DNA from: Proteobacteria bacterium 005FR1
GTDB lineage: Bacteria; Pseudomonadota; Gammaproteobacteria; Pseudomonadales; Cellvibrionaceae
Direction: 5' to 3'
DNA: 64,000 bases
NCBI GenBank assembly: GCA_026192395.1
Contig: WACF01000001.1
Location: 1,858,309 to 1,922,308 of the forward strand
The notes under the pieces are model-generated. The model saw only the letters and a list, made by a program, of their open reading frames with translations. It was not told the origin of the DNA and searched no databases. Numbering within the stretch: the first letter of the stretch is position 1; every line of letters begins with the position of its first letter. This document shows, piece by piece, positions 54,693 to 63,272 of this stretch. A program made the translations under genes and the position numbers.

Positions 54693-55401
54693 GTTCGACA
54701 GGTTTCAGCAGAAGTTCGAATGCCAGCTTGTTGCCCCAGGTGGTCAGGGACGACTTACAGATGACCGGGATTTCGCCACACGTACGAAAGTGCAGAAACT
54801 GGAGATAAACATAGCTACTGCGGCCTAACGCCTTGGCCTCTTCAGTCATCCGCTTCAGATGCGGCCGGTAAACAACGTCGACGATATCCAGGCAGTTGAC
54901 GCTGTAGCTGCCGGACACCTGCTCCTCCACGCCAAAGGTCGAGCGGAAGAATGCATTGGCATCCACAATGGTGCCGTCGGTCAGGAAGCATACCCGGGCG
55001 ATGCGCGCGAGCTCGAACATCTGGTCGGCGCGAGACTGGTTAGCGATGTTAGTCAGCCCACTATTGTAGCGGGCGACGGATTTGAACAGCTGGGAGATTA
55101 CCGGCGCGACGTCGTTTTCCATGTGCTGGGTGATGGTGAGCAGAGCCTCTTCCTTTTCGGTTATCCGAAGCGACGAAACCCGGCTCACATCACCAAGGCC
55201 GAATACCATCCAGTTCAGGGATATATCCAGCTGCTCGGAAATGCTCTCGAGTGTCTTGAGCGTCAGGTTTCGACCTTTGAACCATTGGGAGACGCTGGCA
55301 CGCGAAGCGCCAGTCAGGCTGGCCACCTCTGCCGGTGTATATCCTTTCACTCGTATAGCTTGTCGAATCCGTCCGCCTATTTCAGACGGATCAAACTCCA
55401 T
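54667..55401 (-). CDS. XRE-family regulator with C-terminal PAS-like sensor domain (upstream paralog)
   Basis: 244 residues. HTH (IGGRIRQAIRVKGYTPAEVASLTGASRASVSQWFKGRNLTLKTLESISEQLDIS, about 8-62), the same linker type with ITEKEEALLTITQHM, and a PAS-like region (RVCFLTDGTIVDANAFFRSTFGVEEQVSG). Same plan as the gene at 53952. ATG 55401 starts next to the HTH; the frame is open to 55515 and a longer N-terminus is possible. Divergent from the GTPase operon, 396 bp apart. In that space (55402-55797) I see no convincing gene. Confidence 0.8.
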   Translation of the reverse strand: MEFDPSEIGGRIRQAIRVKGYTPAEVASLTGASRASVSQWFKGRNLTLKTLESISEQLDISLNWMVFGLGDVSRVSSLRITEKEEALLTITQHMENDVAPVISQLFKSVARYNSGLTNIANQSRADQMFELARIARVCFLTDGTIVDANAFFRSTFGVEEQVSGSYSVNCLDIVDVVYRPHLKRMTEEAKALGRSSYVYLQFLHFRTCGEIPVICKSSLTTWGNKLAFELLLKPVEHELAPKLL

Positions 55402-55797
55402 CGGCGGCAACTGCCCCGGCGATACAAAAACGAACAACAGACACGCGCGGATACCCCAAAGAAGTGCATGACGGCAACGCGCGGCCAGCCGCATCGTAGG
55501 GCTTGTTGCCGGCAAAAGCCGGCGAGGATATTAGCCCAAAGCGCCTCGCCGCAACATAATCTATATCAACTAAACACATAGCCAATTTTAATCACCCGTT
55601 AACAGATCCATGCTTATACGCGGTTTCACTGAAAGCGGATCTGTCGAATCATCGGTTTTTGTCCAAGGGCAAACATTGGCCCCCGCCGATCTCGCTATCG
55701 GTGAAAAAGAAACTTTTGCGCCATCACGGTTCTTGAACAATGATGTGACACGGGGCGCAGCTGCTGCGTGCGCTGATAGCCAGGTGACGGGGGAGTA

Positions 55798-56754
55798 ATG
55801 GTAAAGCTGGCAATCCGGCTATTTGATCGCAGTGAATCGTCGCATGTCGAGATGGTCGTTAGACAACTGCACAATCGGGTCAAAGACGGCTTCTTGCTGA
55901 CCAGCGTTGCCGAGGCGGATGCCATTCTCATTTCACCCAACGACCCTGGCTTTGAAACGCTTCTTAACGCCCGTAAAAGTGCCGCCGAAAAATGTCCGGT
56001 GGTTTACAGCGACGCAAATACCGGCCGTTATGGCTTCTTTTTGTCTAAACCCGCCACCACGGCGGGGCTGTTGAAACTCCTTGAGCAACTCGAGCGCTTT
56101 GCTGCGGACCGGACCCAGAGTAATCCCGTTCCTCGCAAGCGCGCGGTCACCCCCAACGGCTATGTAACCGCTGTCGTCGAAGCCGCGGCGGGCCAGGGTT
56201 ACTTCTGCATAGGCAACGGTCAGGACAGTCTTTACCTGAACGCCCAAAAACGCAAAGCAGCGGTTCCCGTTTACCTCGTCAGCGGCAAGCAGCTCGCGTC
56301 CAGATTCGCAGCACTGATCAAGTCTTCGCCGACGGTGGCCGTGAAGCCCTGCCCCGCAGTCGACTACGAAGAAGCAGCCAGCGACAGCGATTTTCAGCCC
56401 ATGGACCTGGACTTACTGCTGTGGTTGCTGGGTGCCAATAGCCACAGCAGATTCGATATCGCCACCGACCAGCCGTTTCGGCTGAAGAACTGGCCGGACT
56501 TCGCCCGACTTCCCTACAAGCGCGTTTATCTGAAGCTCGCTGCCCTGCTGTCGGGTCAGGCTATGACTTATACGCAGTTGCTGAACAGGCCGGACGTCAC
56601 CGACGAAGACCTGCGCCCCTTCGTCTGCGCCTGCGCGGCGATCGGGCTGCTGGAAGAAAGTGAACCGGTCATCGCGGTTTCACCGGCAAGATCGACCAAC
56701 AAAAAAACCATCGAAAAAATCATCACGCGTTTCTTTGGCAGGAGCAGGGGCTGA
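55798..56754 (+). CDS. Uncharacterised receiver-like protein heading the GTPase operon
   Basis: 318 residues, no family recognised with certainty. Residues 1-105 look like an alpha/beta receiver fold (AIRLFD, ADAILISPND, PVVYSDA, FFLSKPATTAGLLKLLEQL); the KP motif recalls the receiver Lys, but no clear phospho-Asp is seen. Residues about 200-300 (LDLLLWLLGANSHSRFDIAT ... WPDFARLPYKRVYLKLAALLS ... LLEE) look helical, like a winged-helix module. Start ATG 55798 after GGGGGAG, overlapping a small upstream frame by TAATG. The GTPase gene follows after 4 bp. Confidence 0.75.
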   Translation: MVKLAIRLFDRSESSHVEMVVRQLHNRVKDGFLLTSVAEADAILISPNDPGFETLLNARKSAAEKCPVVYSDANTGRYGFFLSKPATTAGLLKLLEQLERFAADRTQSNPVPRKRAVTPNGYVTAVVEAAAGQGYFCIGNGQDSLYLNAQKRKAAVPVYLVSGKQLASRFAALIKSSPTVAVKPCPAVDYEEAASDSDFQPMDLDLLLWLLGANSHSRFDIATDQPFRLKNWPDFARLPYKRVYLKLAALLSGQAMTYTQLLNRPDVTDEDLRPFVCACAAIGLLEESEPVIAVSPARSTNKKTIEKIITRFFGRSRG

Positions 56755-56758
56755 CCGG

Positions 56759-57289
56759 ATGGAAGAATCCATAAAGATTGTTTTTACGGGCACGGTCGGC
56801 GCCGGCAAGACCGCCGCAATCAGAACGCTGAGTGATATCCCGGTGGTATCCACCGATGTGGATGTCACCGATGAAGTAAAAGCCATCAAAGACACCACCA
56901 CCGTGGCGATGGACTATGGTGAGGTCGCGCTTGACGAGCAGACGACGCTGGCACTTTACGGCACGCCCGGCCAGGAGCGGTTCCGCTATATGTGGGAGAT
57001 CCTCTCCGCGGGCGCTCTGGGCGTCATCATCATGATCGACAACTCCCGCCCGGATCCCATCAGCGATCTGGATATTTACCTCGAAAACTTCGCGCCTTTC
57101 ATCGCAGAGAGCTGCGCGGTCGTGGCTGTCACCCATTCAGATATAAGTGACAGTCCCTCGCTGCAGGACTTTCACCGTTATCTCGGCAGCAAGCAGATGC
57201 CCTGCCCGGTCTTTCAGGTCGACGCCCGTGACCGGGAGCAGGTGCTGCTGCTGATCGACTCGATGATGGCGATTTTGGACGTGGCGTGA
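56759..57289 (+). CDS. Small Ras-like GTPase of the conservon (CvnD)/COG2229 type
   Basis: 176 residues. P-loop GTVGAGKT at 11-18; switch I region with TTT at 46-48; the G3 motif is LYGTPGQERF (68-75), with Gly in place of the Asp of DTxGQ, as in conservon GTPases; G4 is THSD (125-128). Single domain, cytoplasmic. Two Roadblock proteins follow in the operon and could act as its regulators, as MglB does for MglA (family knowledge; here inference). ATG 56759 with AGGGG 8 bases upstream. Confidence 0.88.
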   Translation: MEESIKIVFTGTVGAGKTAAIRTLSDIPVVSTDVDVTDEVKAIKDTTTVAMDYGEVALDEQTTLALYGTPGQERFRYMWEILSAGALGVIIMIDNSRPDPISDLDIYLENFAPFIAESCAVVAVTHSDISDSPSLQDFHRYLGSKQMPCPVFQVDARDREQVLLLIDSMMAILDVA

Positions 57290-57335
57290 ATCGAACTCCG
57301 CGTGACTTGGACAAAGCATAAAAGGAAAACCGACT

Positions 57336-57749
57336 TTGGCAAAACTCAGCAAAGAAGCAGTAGCACAACTATTGGAGCCCTACCTCGACGACCTGGTGGA
57401 GCGCCACGATGTGGTCGATGGTGCCCTGGTGGTCACTGCTGACGGCCACCTCCTGGCCAAAAAGATGGACGGCGATACCAGCGTCAAGCGACTCGCCACC
57501 ATGGGCAGCTCGCTCATGTCGCTCGGCACCACCATTACCGGGGAGCTCAAGATGGGCGGGTGCCGAAACATCATTGTGGAAAATGAGAGCGGTTTCGCCG
57601 CCTTCATGAACATCAACCAGAAACTCGTTCTGGTGAGCCTGACGAACTCGCCAAACGGGCTCGGCATGCTGTTGAGCGCCTCACGGGCTTGCTCGACAGC
57701 CATCGCCAAGCGTTTCAACGAAAACAAAACCGATAAACCTGGAGAGTAA
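57336..57749 (+). CDS. Roadblock/LC7-domain protein 1
   Basis: 137 residues: VDGALVVTADGHLLAKKMDG, RLATMGSSLMSLGTTITGEL, RNIIVENESGFAAFMNIN, KLVLVSLTNSPNGLGMLLSASR, the beta-alpha-beta pattern of Roadblock proteins. TTG start at 57336 with AAGGA about 10 bases upstream. Immediately followed by a second Roadblock gene (1-base gap), suggesting a heterodimer acting on the GTPase. Confidence 0.88.
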   Translation: MAKLSKEAVAQLLEPYLDDLVERHDVVDGALVVTADGHLLAKKMDGDTSVKRLATMGSSLMSLGTTITGELKMGGCRNIIVENESGFAAFMNINQKLVLVSLTNSPNGLGMLLSASRACSTAIAKRFNENKTDKPGE

Positions 57750-57750
57750 G

Positions 57751-58155
57751 ATGTCACTACAAGAAATCATCGACGATATGCTGAAGGACGTGGATGCCGC
57801 CGTGGGCGCCGCCGTGGTGGACGTGGATTCCGGTCTGATGCTAGCGGCCGCGCACAACGTGCCCTATTTCACCCAGACCTACCTGGATGCCGTGGCCGCC
57901 GCCGCCGTCGAAATGATTCGCGGCCGCAACATACGCGCGGTGGAAGAACTCCTCACTGCGCAGCGCGGCGAGGAAACCACCAACACCATCGAAGAAGTGC
58001 AGATGACCACCGCCGGCACCTACCACTTCATGTCGACCGGCAAAACCAAGAAGAACATCCTGACGGTTCTCATCACTACCCGCCGCGCAAACCTGGGGAT
58101 GGGCTGGGCCGCACTTCGTGGCAGACTGAGCAAGATCGAAGAAGCGGCTCCCTGA
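57751..58155 (+). CDS. Roadblock/LC7-domain protein 2
   Basis: 134 residues: AVVDVDSGLMLAAAHNVPYF, AAVEMIRGRNIRAVEELLTAQ, IEEVQMTTAGTYHFMS, NILTVLITTRRANLGMGWAALR. Roadblock pattern, clearly different from its neighbour. ATG 57751 has GGAGAG upstream. Confidence 0.88.
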   Translation: MSLQEIIDDMLKDVDAAVGAAVVDVDSGLMLAAAHNVPYFTQTYLDAVAAAAVEMIRGRNIRAVEELLTAQRGEETTNTIEEVQMTTAGTYHFMSTGKTKKNILTVLITTRRANLGMGWAALRGRLSKIEEAAP

Positions 58156-58182
58156 TCCCTGCTGATTGCACCCTCCCTTTTT

Positions 58183-58203
58183 CGGGGCGGCCAAACCGCC
58201 CCG
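58183..58203 (+). repeat. Hairpin directly before the phosphatase start
   Basis: CGGGGCGG, loop CCAAA, CCGCCCCG, followed by GTCTTTCCC and the ATG at 58214. An 8-bp perfect stem. It may partly terminate transcription after the Roadblock genes or lower translation of the next gene, which lacks a ribosome site. Confidence 0.6.
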
Positions 58204-58213
58204 GTCTTTCCCG

Positions 58214-59740
58214 ATGGAAATCATTTACCTCACCCAATCGATCGACGGACATCGCCACTTCGATACCGGCGAGATTACCGCCTGCCTGCAAGGGGATGAA
58301 CGGTCCCTGGTCAGGGGCACCGAGTTCACCGGGCGCATCGATACTCGCGTCTTCACCAACTCGCAGTTGGTGGCAAAGATAAAAAGCTTCAAGGGCCATA
58401 GCGACGTAGCGACTCAGCGCTGGATTGAGAAGCGGCGCAGGCTCGAGATGGAACTGGAAGTTTATCCGCCGGAGAAAGCCTGGTTTCTGGTGAAAATTGG
58501 CAACGACGTCTATCCCGGCAACGTCACCTGGCGACGCGATACGCTTTATAAAATCGCGAAGGATCGCCAACGCACTTCACGGGAGGATTTTACTGGCCTG
58601 CTCGTGCAACAGTACGAACTGGTACTGCGCACCGCGGCACAGGCGGGCAAGACGCTCGACATGGGTCTGACCAATTTCGTTCTGGGCCGCTGCGGCTCGC
58701 TTTACTATGTGGACGACGACCTCTACTCCTGGGATCGCTTCGTCACCTTCGGTCATCTGTTGTCGACCCAGCTGCGCGAATACGGTTTGCATCGGCTGGC
58801 CGCCAAGCAACTTGGCAGCGCCACTCGCAGACTGATCTGCAAGTATTTCGATTGCAGCTGGGCCGCCGTGTTGGAAGAGAAACTGGCGGATACCTTCGTG
58901 CCCGAGTCTTTGACTGCGTGCTATGCCGAGTTCACCGCGGCACTGAAGGGAGCACCGGCAGCGACCGTCACCCCCAATGAGCTGGAGGACTGCGTTGCCC
59001 TGCTCGGCGACATACACAGCAACCTCGAAGCACTGGATGCAGTGCTGCAGGACATCGAGCGGCGAAAGATCACCAGCGCGATCGTCCTTGGCGACGTAGT
59101 CGGCTACGGCCCCAATCCCGAAGAGTGCGTTGCGCGACTGCGAGAGCTCCCCTTCCACTTTATTTGCGGCAATCACGACCTTGCCACCGCGCTCGGCAAG
59201 GTGGGCAAGGGCTTCAGCAAGTCAGCGCGCTGGGCGATCGAGTGGACTCTCGGGCAGGTGAGCGACGAAAGCCGACGCTGGCTCGGCTCGTTGGATTACG
59301 TACTGAAGGCTCCGGACTACTGGGCCGTGCACGGCGCGCCCATGGATCCGACTTTTCTGAACGCCTACGTCTATGAATCCACTTACACCAAGAACCTCGA
59401 TTTCATGCAACAGCGGGAGATTCCGCTGTGTTTTCACGGCCACACCCATATTGCCGGCGCCTATATTCGCCACCGCGGTGTGCCCGACCACTGGACTGAG
59501 GAGCAAACGCTGTCGCTTTCCGCCCATGAACGGGTAATCCTGTCCCCAGGCTCGGTCGGGCTGCCGCGCAATCGATCCGCCACTGCCCAATATGCGATTT
59601 GGTGCCGCAGCTCAGGGACCGTGCAATTCATTCGCGTCGACTACGACGTGAGAGCGGTTGTCGCGAAAATGCAGGGTCTCGGCTTTCCTGACTTCGTCTC
59701 CCGCCATCTATTCCGCCTGCTGGAACAAGCTCCGAGCTAG
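58214..59740 (+). CDS. Kinase-like / calcineurin-type metallophosphatase fusion
   Basis: 508 residues. C-terminal metallophosphoesterase (about 255-490): LLGDIHSNLEALDAV, VLGDVVGYGPNPEEC, ICGNHD (about 319), AVHGAP, CFHGHTHIAG (about 407). N-terminal 250 residues are not a known phosphatase part; LVAKIKSF, the D-x4-N pattern of LDMGLTNFVL (about 148) and YYVDDDLY (about 165) recall the catalytic Lys, HRDxxxxN and DFG of kinase folds, which is my inference. ATG 58214 has no ribosome site; TTG 58166 is an alternative. Could set or remove a phosphate mark in the GTPase system. Confidence 0.78.
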   Translation: MEIIYLTQSIDGHRHFDTGEITACLQGDERSLVRGTEFTGRIDTRVFTNSQLVAKIKSFKGHSDVATQRWIEKRRRLEMELEVYPPEKAWFLVKIGNDVYPGNVTWRRDTLYKIAKDRQRTSREDFTGLLVQQYELVLRTAAQAGKTLDMGLTNFVLGRCGSLYYVDDDLYSWDRFVTFGHLLSTQLREYGLHRLAAKQLGSATRRLICKYFDCSWAAVLEEKLADTFVPESLTACYAEFTAALKGAPAATVTPNELEDCVALLGDIHSNLEALDAVLQDIERRKITSAIVLGDVVGYGPNPEECVARLRELPFHFICGNHDLATALGKVGKGFSKSARWAIEWTLGQVSDESRRWLGSLDYVLKAPDYWAVHGAPMDPTFLNAYVYESTYTKNLDFMQQREIPLCFHGHTHIAGAYIRHRGVPDHWTEEQTLSLSAHERVILSPGSVGLPRNRSATAQYAIWCRSSGTVQFIRVDYDVRAVVAKMQGLGFPDFVSRHLFRLLEQAPS

Positions 59741-59827
59741 CTCTCACGCGTGCGCGGCAGAACAAGCGAACTCCGCGCCACTGAACTGTCCAACCAGCAC
59801 GACGTCGCGCGAAAGAGAGCACCACGG

Positions 59828-61672
59828 ATGACAGACTCACAAGCCAATGCAGGGAGCAGCTGGCGCGAAACCAGTTCCCGGATCACCCGCTTCCACGAAG
59901 CAGTGCGCTTCGCCTTCCCCCAGCGCTTCGCCATTACCGTCATTCTTGTCCTCACCCTCGGCGTGGCCGGCCTCAACGCCGTGGAGCCGCTGCTCCTGAA
60001 ATACATTTTCGATGGCCTCGTCGGCGACGACCCGACGCGAAGACTGGTACTCGGTCTGGTCGGTCTGGGGGCCTTTGCCCTGGCGCGCGAGGTGCTCGTG
60101 GCCGGTTCCAACTGGCTGACCTGGCATACACGAATCGGCCTGCATTATGCGTTGCTGGATGCCACCGTCGGCAAGCTGCATCGAATGCCCTTGCACATCC
60201 AACGGAGCGAAGGCGTTGGCGCCATCATGACGCGCCTGGATCGCAGCATTCAGGGGCTGGTGGCCGCGGTGGCGGAAATTCTTTTTAACGTTATCCCCGC
60301 AGTCGTTTTCCTGGTGATTGCCGCCATCATCATGTTCAACCTCAATGCCGGCCTGGCCTTGCTGGTGCTGGCTTTCGCACCCTTGCCAGCGGTGATCGCC
60401 GCGCTTGCCGCACCGGAACAGACCGCCCGTGAACGCACGCTGCTGGATCGCTGGGCAAAGATTTACGGTCGCTTCAACGAGGTCTTGTCCGGCATTCTGG
60501 TGGTGCGCAGTTTTGCCATGGAAGACGCCGAGAAGCGGCGCTTCATGGAGGATGTTGGGTCGGCCAATCGGGTGGTGATTCGCGGCGTCGGGCTGGATCA
60601 GGGCTACAGCGCCGCCAGTAACGTCGTGGTCGCAGTGGCTCGGGTTGCAGCCGTGGGCCTGGGCGGCTGGATGGTGATCAACGGGGCGGTCACCGTGGGG
60701 ACAGTGATCGCTTTTCTCGGCTACGTGGGACAACTGTTCGGACCGGTGCAGGGGCTCAGTGGCGTCTATCAGACAGTGAAACGCGCAACGGTTTGCCTTG
60801 ATGAGGTGCTCGGTATTCTCAGCGTGCAGGAACACCTGGGCGACCGCCCGGATGCCATCGAGTTGGAGAATATTCGTGGCGACGTGGAGTTTCGCAATAT
60901 TCGTTTTCGGTACAGCGAGGACAGTCGTCTGATTCTCGACGACTTCAGCCTGCATGTGCGCCCGGGGGAGATGGCCGCCATCATCGGACCCAGCGGCTCC
61001 GGCAAGTCAACCTTGATGGGTTTGATGATGCGCTTTTACGAAGCTCAGGAAGGAACAGTGTATATAGACGGCCACGATATTCGTGAGCTCAAACAAAGCG
61101 GATTGCGCCGTCATATCGCTGTAGTGCTGCAGGATCCTTTGCTGTTCAACGATACGGTACGCAACAACATCGCCTACGGAAAACCGGAAGCTACCGAGCA
61201 GCAAATCGAGGAAGCGGCAAAAGCGGCCAACGCTTACAATCTGATTCAGCATCTGCCACAGGGCTTCGATACCAAGGTGGGCGAACGCGGTGGCTTGTTG
61301 TCAGTGGGCGAACGGCAGCGAATCACAATTGCGCGGGCCCTTCTGAAAGACCCGAGCATTCTGATTCTGGACGAGGCAACCTCGGCATTGGATGCCGAGT
61401 CCGAGCACCTTGTGCAGGAAGCGCTGGAACGCTTGGAACAGGGACGCACCACTTTCGTTATCGCGCACCGCCTTTCCACGGTGGTCAACGCCGACAAGAT
61501 CGTCGTACTTGGCAAGGGCAAGGTGACCGAATGCGGCACACACAGTGAGCTGATGAAGCTGAACGGCTATTACGCCGGCCTGGTCAAACGGCAGCACCAT
61601 GGGATTATCGACAACGATGATCCGACGCCGCCGATTGACCGGAGGAAAGACCGCGGAAGCGCAGTCGAGTAG
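59828..61672 (+). CDS. ABC exporter, fused membrane and ATPase domains (MsbA-like)
   Basis: 614 residues. Six membrane segments in residues about 35-320, ATPase with Walker A GPSGSGKST, Q-loop VVLQDP, signature LLSVGERQR, Walker B ILILDEA and switch His AHRL. ATG 59828; the frame is open from GTG 59750. Lies 87 bp after the phosphatase gene in the same direction. A lipid, peptide or drug exporter; which one cannot be told. Confidence 0.92.
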   Translation: MTDSQANAGSSWRETSSRITRFHEAVRFAFPQRFAITVILVLTLGVAGLNAVEPLLLKYIFDGLVGDDPTRRLVLGLVGLGAFALAREVLVAGSNWLTWHTRIGLHYALLDATVGKLHRMPLHIQRSEGVGAIMTRLDRSIQGLVAAVAEILFNVIPAVVFLVIAAIIMFNLNAGLALLVLAFAPLPAVIAALAAPEQTARERTLLDRWAKIYGRFNEVLSGILVVRSFAMEDAEKRRFMEDVGSANRVVIRGVGLDQGYSAASNVVVAVARVAAVGLGGWMVINGAVTVGTVIAFLGYVGQLFGPVQGLSGVYQTVKRATVCLDEVLGILSVQEHLGDRPDAIELENIRGDVEFRNIRFRYSEDSRLILDDFSLHVRPGEMAAIIGPSGSGKSTLMGLMMRFYEAQEGTVYIDGHDIRELKQSGLRRHIAVVLQDPLLFNDTVRNNIAYGKPEATEQQIEEAAKAANAYNLIQHLPQGFDTKVGERGGLLSVGERQRITIARALLKDPSILILDEATSALDAESEHLVQEALERLEQGRTTFVIAHRLSTVVNADKIVVLGKGKVTECGTHSELMKLNGYYAGLVKRQHHGIIDNDDPTPPIDRRKDRGSAVE

Positions 61673-61691
61673 AAGAAATGGCACTAAGCCC

Positions 61692-61799
61692 GTTTGCTAC
61701 TGGGGTGAAGCCTTTCGAGAACCCATGAACACATCCCTGTAGCTCCTTCGCGGGGTCCCTCCCGCGAAGGTTTCGAAAGGCCCCACCCCAGCACCGAAC
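61692..61799. repeat. Palindromic element, copy E
   Basis: Arms GTTTGCTACTGGGGTGAAGC.. (61692-61722) and ..AAGGCCCCACCCCAGCACCGAAC (ending 61799) pair imperfectly. Core ATGAACACATCCCTGTAGCT and inner hairpin CCTTCGCGGG/CCCGCGAAGG. Between the ABC exporter (+) and the TPR gene (-). Confidence 0.75.
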
Positions 61800-61853
61800 T
61801 CGATACGTGAGCCGTTCGAGCGTGCGCTTCTTTCCGAAAACGAACAGTTAAGA

Positions 61854-63173
61854 CTAAAGCAAATACTCGAGGCTAAAACTCGTCTCAGTCTTGTCGTAGC
61901 TGTAAGTCTCGAAATTCTCTTCGTTGTCGGTCGACTCGATCCAACCCGAGAAACGCAGATTCGGTGTGATGCTCCACTGTGCCTTGAGCTGCAGTTTCGT
62001 TTGATCCGCTTCGCGTTGCGCTTGCTTCTCAACGCCATCGGTGTCGATCAGGCGATTAATGCCGTCGTAAGTACTGCTGCGAAAGTCTGCAGCCAATGAT
62101 AATTCCCAACTGCTGGAGACACGCCAGTCGATCCCGACGCCGACACTATGACGGGTGGGGGAATAGCTGAAGAATTCATTGTCCGTGAGCAAATCGTCGC
62201 GGTTGTTGCTTTCAAAACGGTAACCCAGATCGAAACTGAGAGCTTCGCCCGGGAAGCGCCACTTCGCTTCCACTACATGCTGCCAGCCGTCCAGATGTTC
62301 GAAAAATTCTCCGCCGCTGTGATTGCTGGGCGTGTAGGCCAGATTGAACCAGCTGTTGCCCACCGGACGCTGGAGGCGTAGCAGCAATTTGTTCTGCGTG
62401 GTGAGCTCATCTCCGTCGAGATCGGTAGCAATGTTCGCCAATCCGACTTCGCTGTGCCAGGTCTCGTACTGTTTGTGGCGTGACAGGCCAACACTGCGCG
62501 CGTCGATATCGAGGCTTTCGAATTCCTGATACTGACGACTGTAGAGAAAGCCGTGCGCGCGCCAGCCATCGGCGGCCGAACCGCGCAGGTAATACTGCGC
62601 CCAGGCGAAGTATTCGTTGAAGCTGTCTTCCGCGTCCGAGCTGTTCAGCTGGATGTCGTCCTGCAGACTGAAGGCGTTGTCATCGTTGCCGGTGGCGAGA
62701 TGTAAGATTGCGTCGAAACGATCGATTGGCGCAGGTGGCGACTCGTCCAGCTGTTGGGGCGACAGTCTGGCCAGACGAGCGTCCACCACTCGGCGGAGCT
62801 TTTCCGACTGACTTTCGACGGCAAGCTGTTGATAGGCAGCACGGGCCGATGCGATCTCACCACGTTTTTCCGCCACGAGAGCCAGGTTGAAGCGGGCCAG
62901 CTCCCGCCACTCAGAGTCGATCAGCAAACGCGCGAAGGTCTCGGCCGCCTGTTCATAGCGTCCCAACTTGAGGTAAGTCAGTCCGGTGTTGTAGGTGAGA
63001 GTCGGGCTGCTGTTGCCTTCCCTTCGCGCCTCCAGAAATGCCTCGAGTGCACGGCTGTACTCGCCGCTTCGGAAAGCGGCGGTACCCTCTTCAAAGCTGC
63101 TTTGCGCAGCAGCGCTCAGTGGTGCCAATAGCAGAGTCAGCAGAAGGGCTCGGGAAAATCGGTCTCTGATCAT
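61854..63173 (-). CDS. TPR-containing outer-membrane beta-barrel protein
   Basis: 439 residues. Signal peptide (about 1-23), three tetratricopeptide-like repeats (about 25-135: FEEGTAAFRSGEYSRALEAFLEA, TLTYNTGLTYLKLGRYEQAAETFA, ARFNLALVAEKRGEIASARAAYQQ), then about 290 residues of alternating strands with a terminal aromatic-rich strand (SFSLEYLL), as for a barrel. The layout resembles surface-lipoprotein assembly modulators, but no specific family is claimed. Precedes nothing in its operon in the window. Confidence 0.8.
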   Translation of the reverse strand: MIRDRFSRALLLTLLLAPLSAAAQSSFEEGTAAFRSGEYSRALEAFLEARREGNSSPTLTYNTGLTYLKLGRYEQAAETFARLLIDSEWRELARFNLALVAEKRGEIASARAAYQQLAVESQSEKLRRVVDARLARLSPQQLDESPPAPIDRFDAILHLATGNDDNAFSLQDDIQLNSSDAEDSFNEYFAWAQYYLRGSAADGWRAHGFLYSRQYQEFESLDIDARSVGLSRHKQYETWHSEVGLANIATDLDGDELTTQNKLLLRLQRPVGNSWFNLAYTPSNHSGGEFFEHLDGWQHVVEAKWRFPGEALSFDLGYRFESNNRDDLLTDNEFFSYSPTRHSVGVGIDWRVSSSWELSLAADFRSSTYDGINRLIDTDGVEKQAQREADQTKLQLKAQWSITPNLRFSGWIESTDNEENFETYSYDKTETSFSLEYLL

Positions 63174-63204
63174 TACATCAACTCGCCATACTCACTGCGT
63201 AAAC

Positions 63205-63235
63205 GAAAAAACAGGCCGTCCGGGGACGACCTGTT
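63205..63235 (-). terminator. Intrinsic terminator of the Ala-rich protein gene
   Basis: Minus strand AACAGGTCGTCC, 2-nt loop, GGACGGCCTGTT, with six T following; one mismatch/wobble in a 12-bp stem. It lies 38 bp after the 63273 stop and before the TPR gene. Confidence 0.82.
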
Positions 63236-63272
63236 TCCGCTGGGGTTCAGTTAAGAATAGCAAAGGATTCCG

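Noticed and set aside
55610-55798. 62-codon plus-strand frame ending in TAATG overlap with the 318-residue gene
   Set aside because: The stop-start overlap is suggestive, but there is no ribosome site, no hydrophobic or domain pattern and no homology I recognise. Could be revisited with conservation data.
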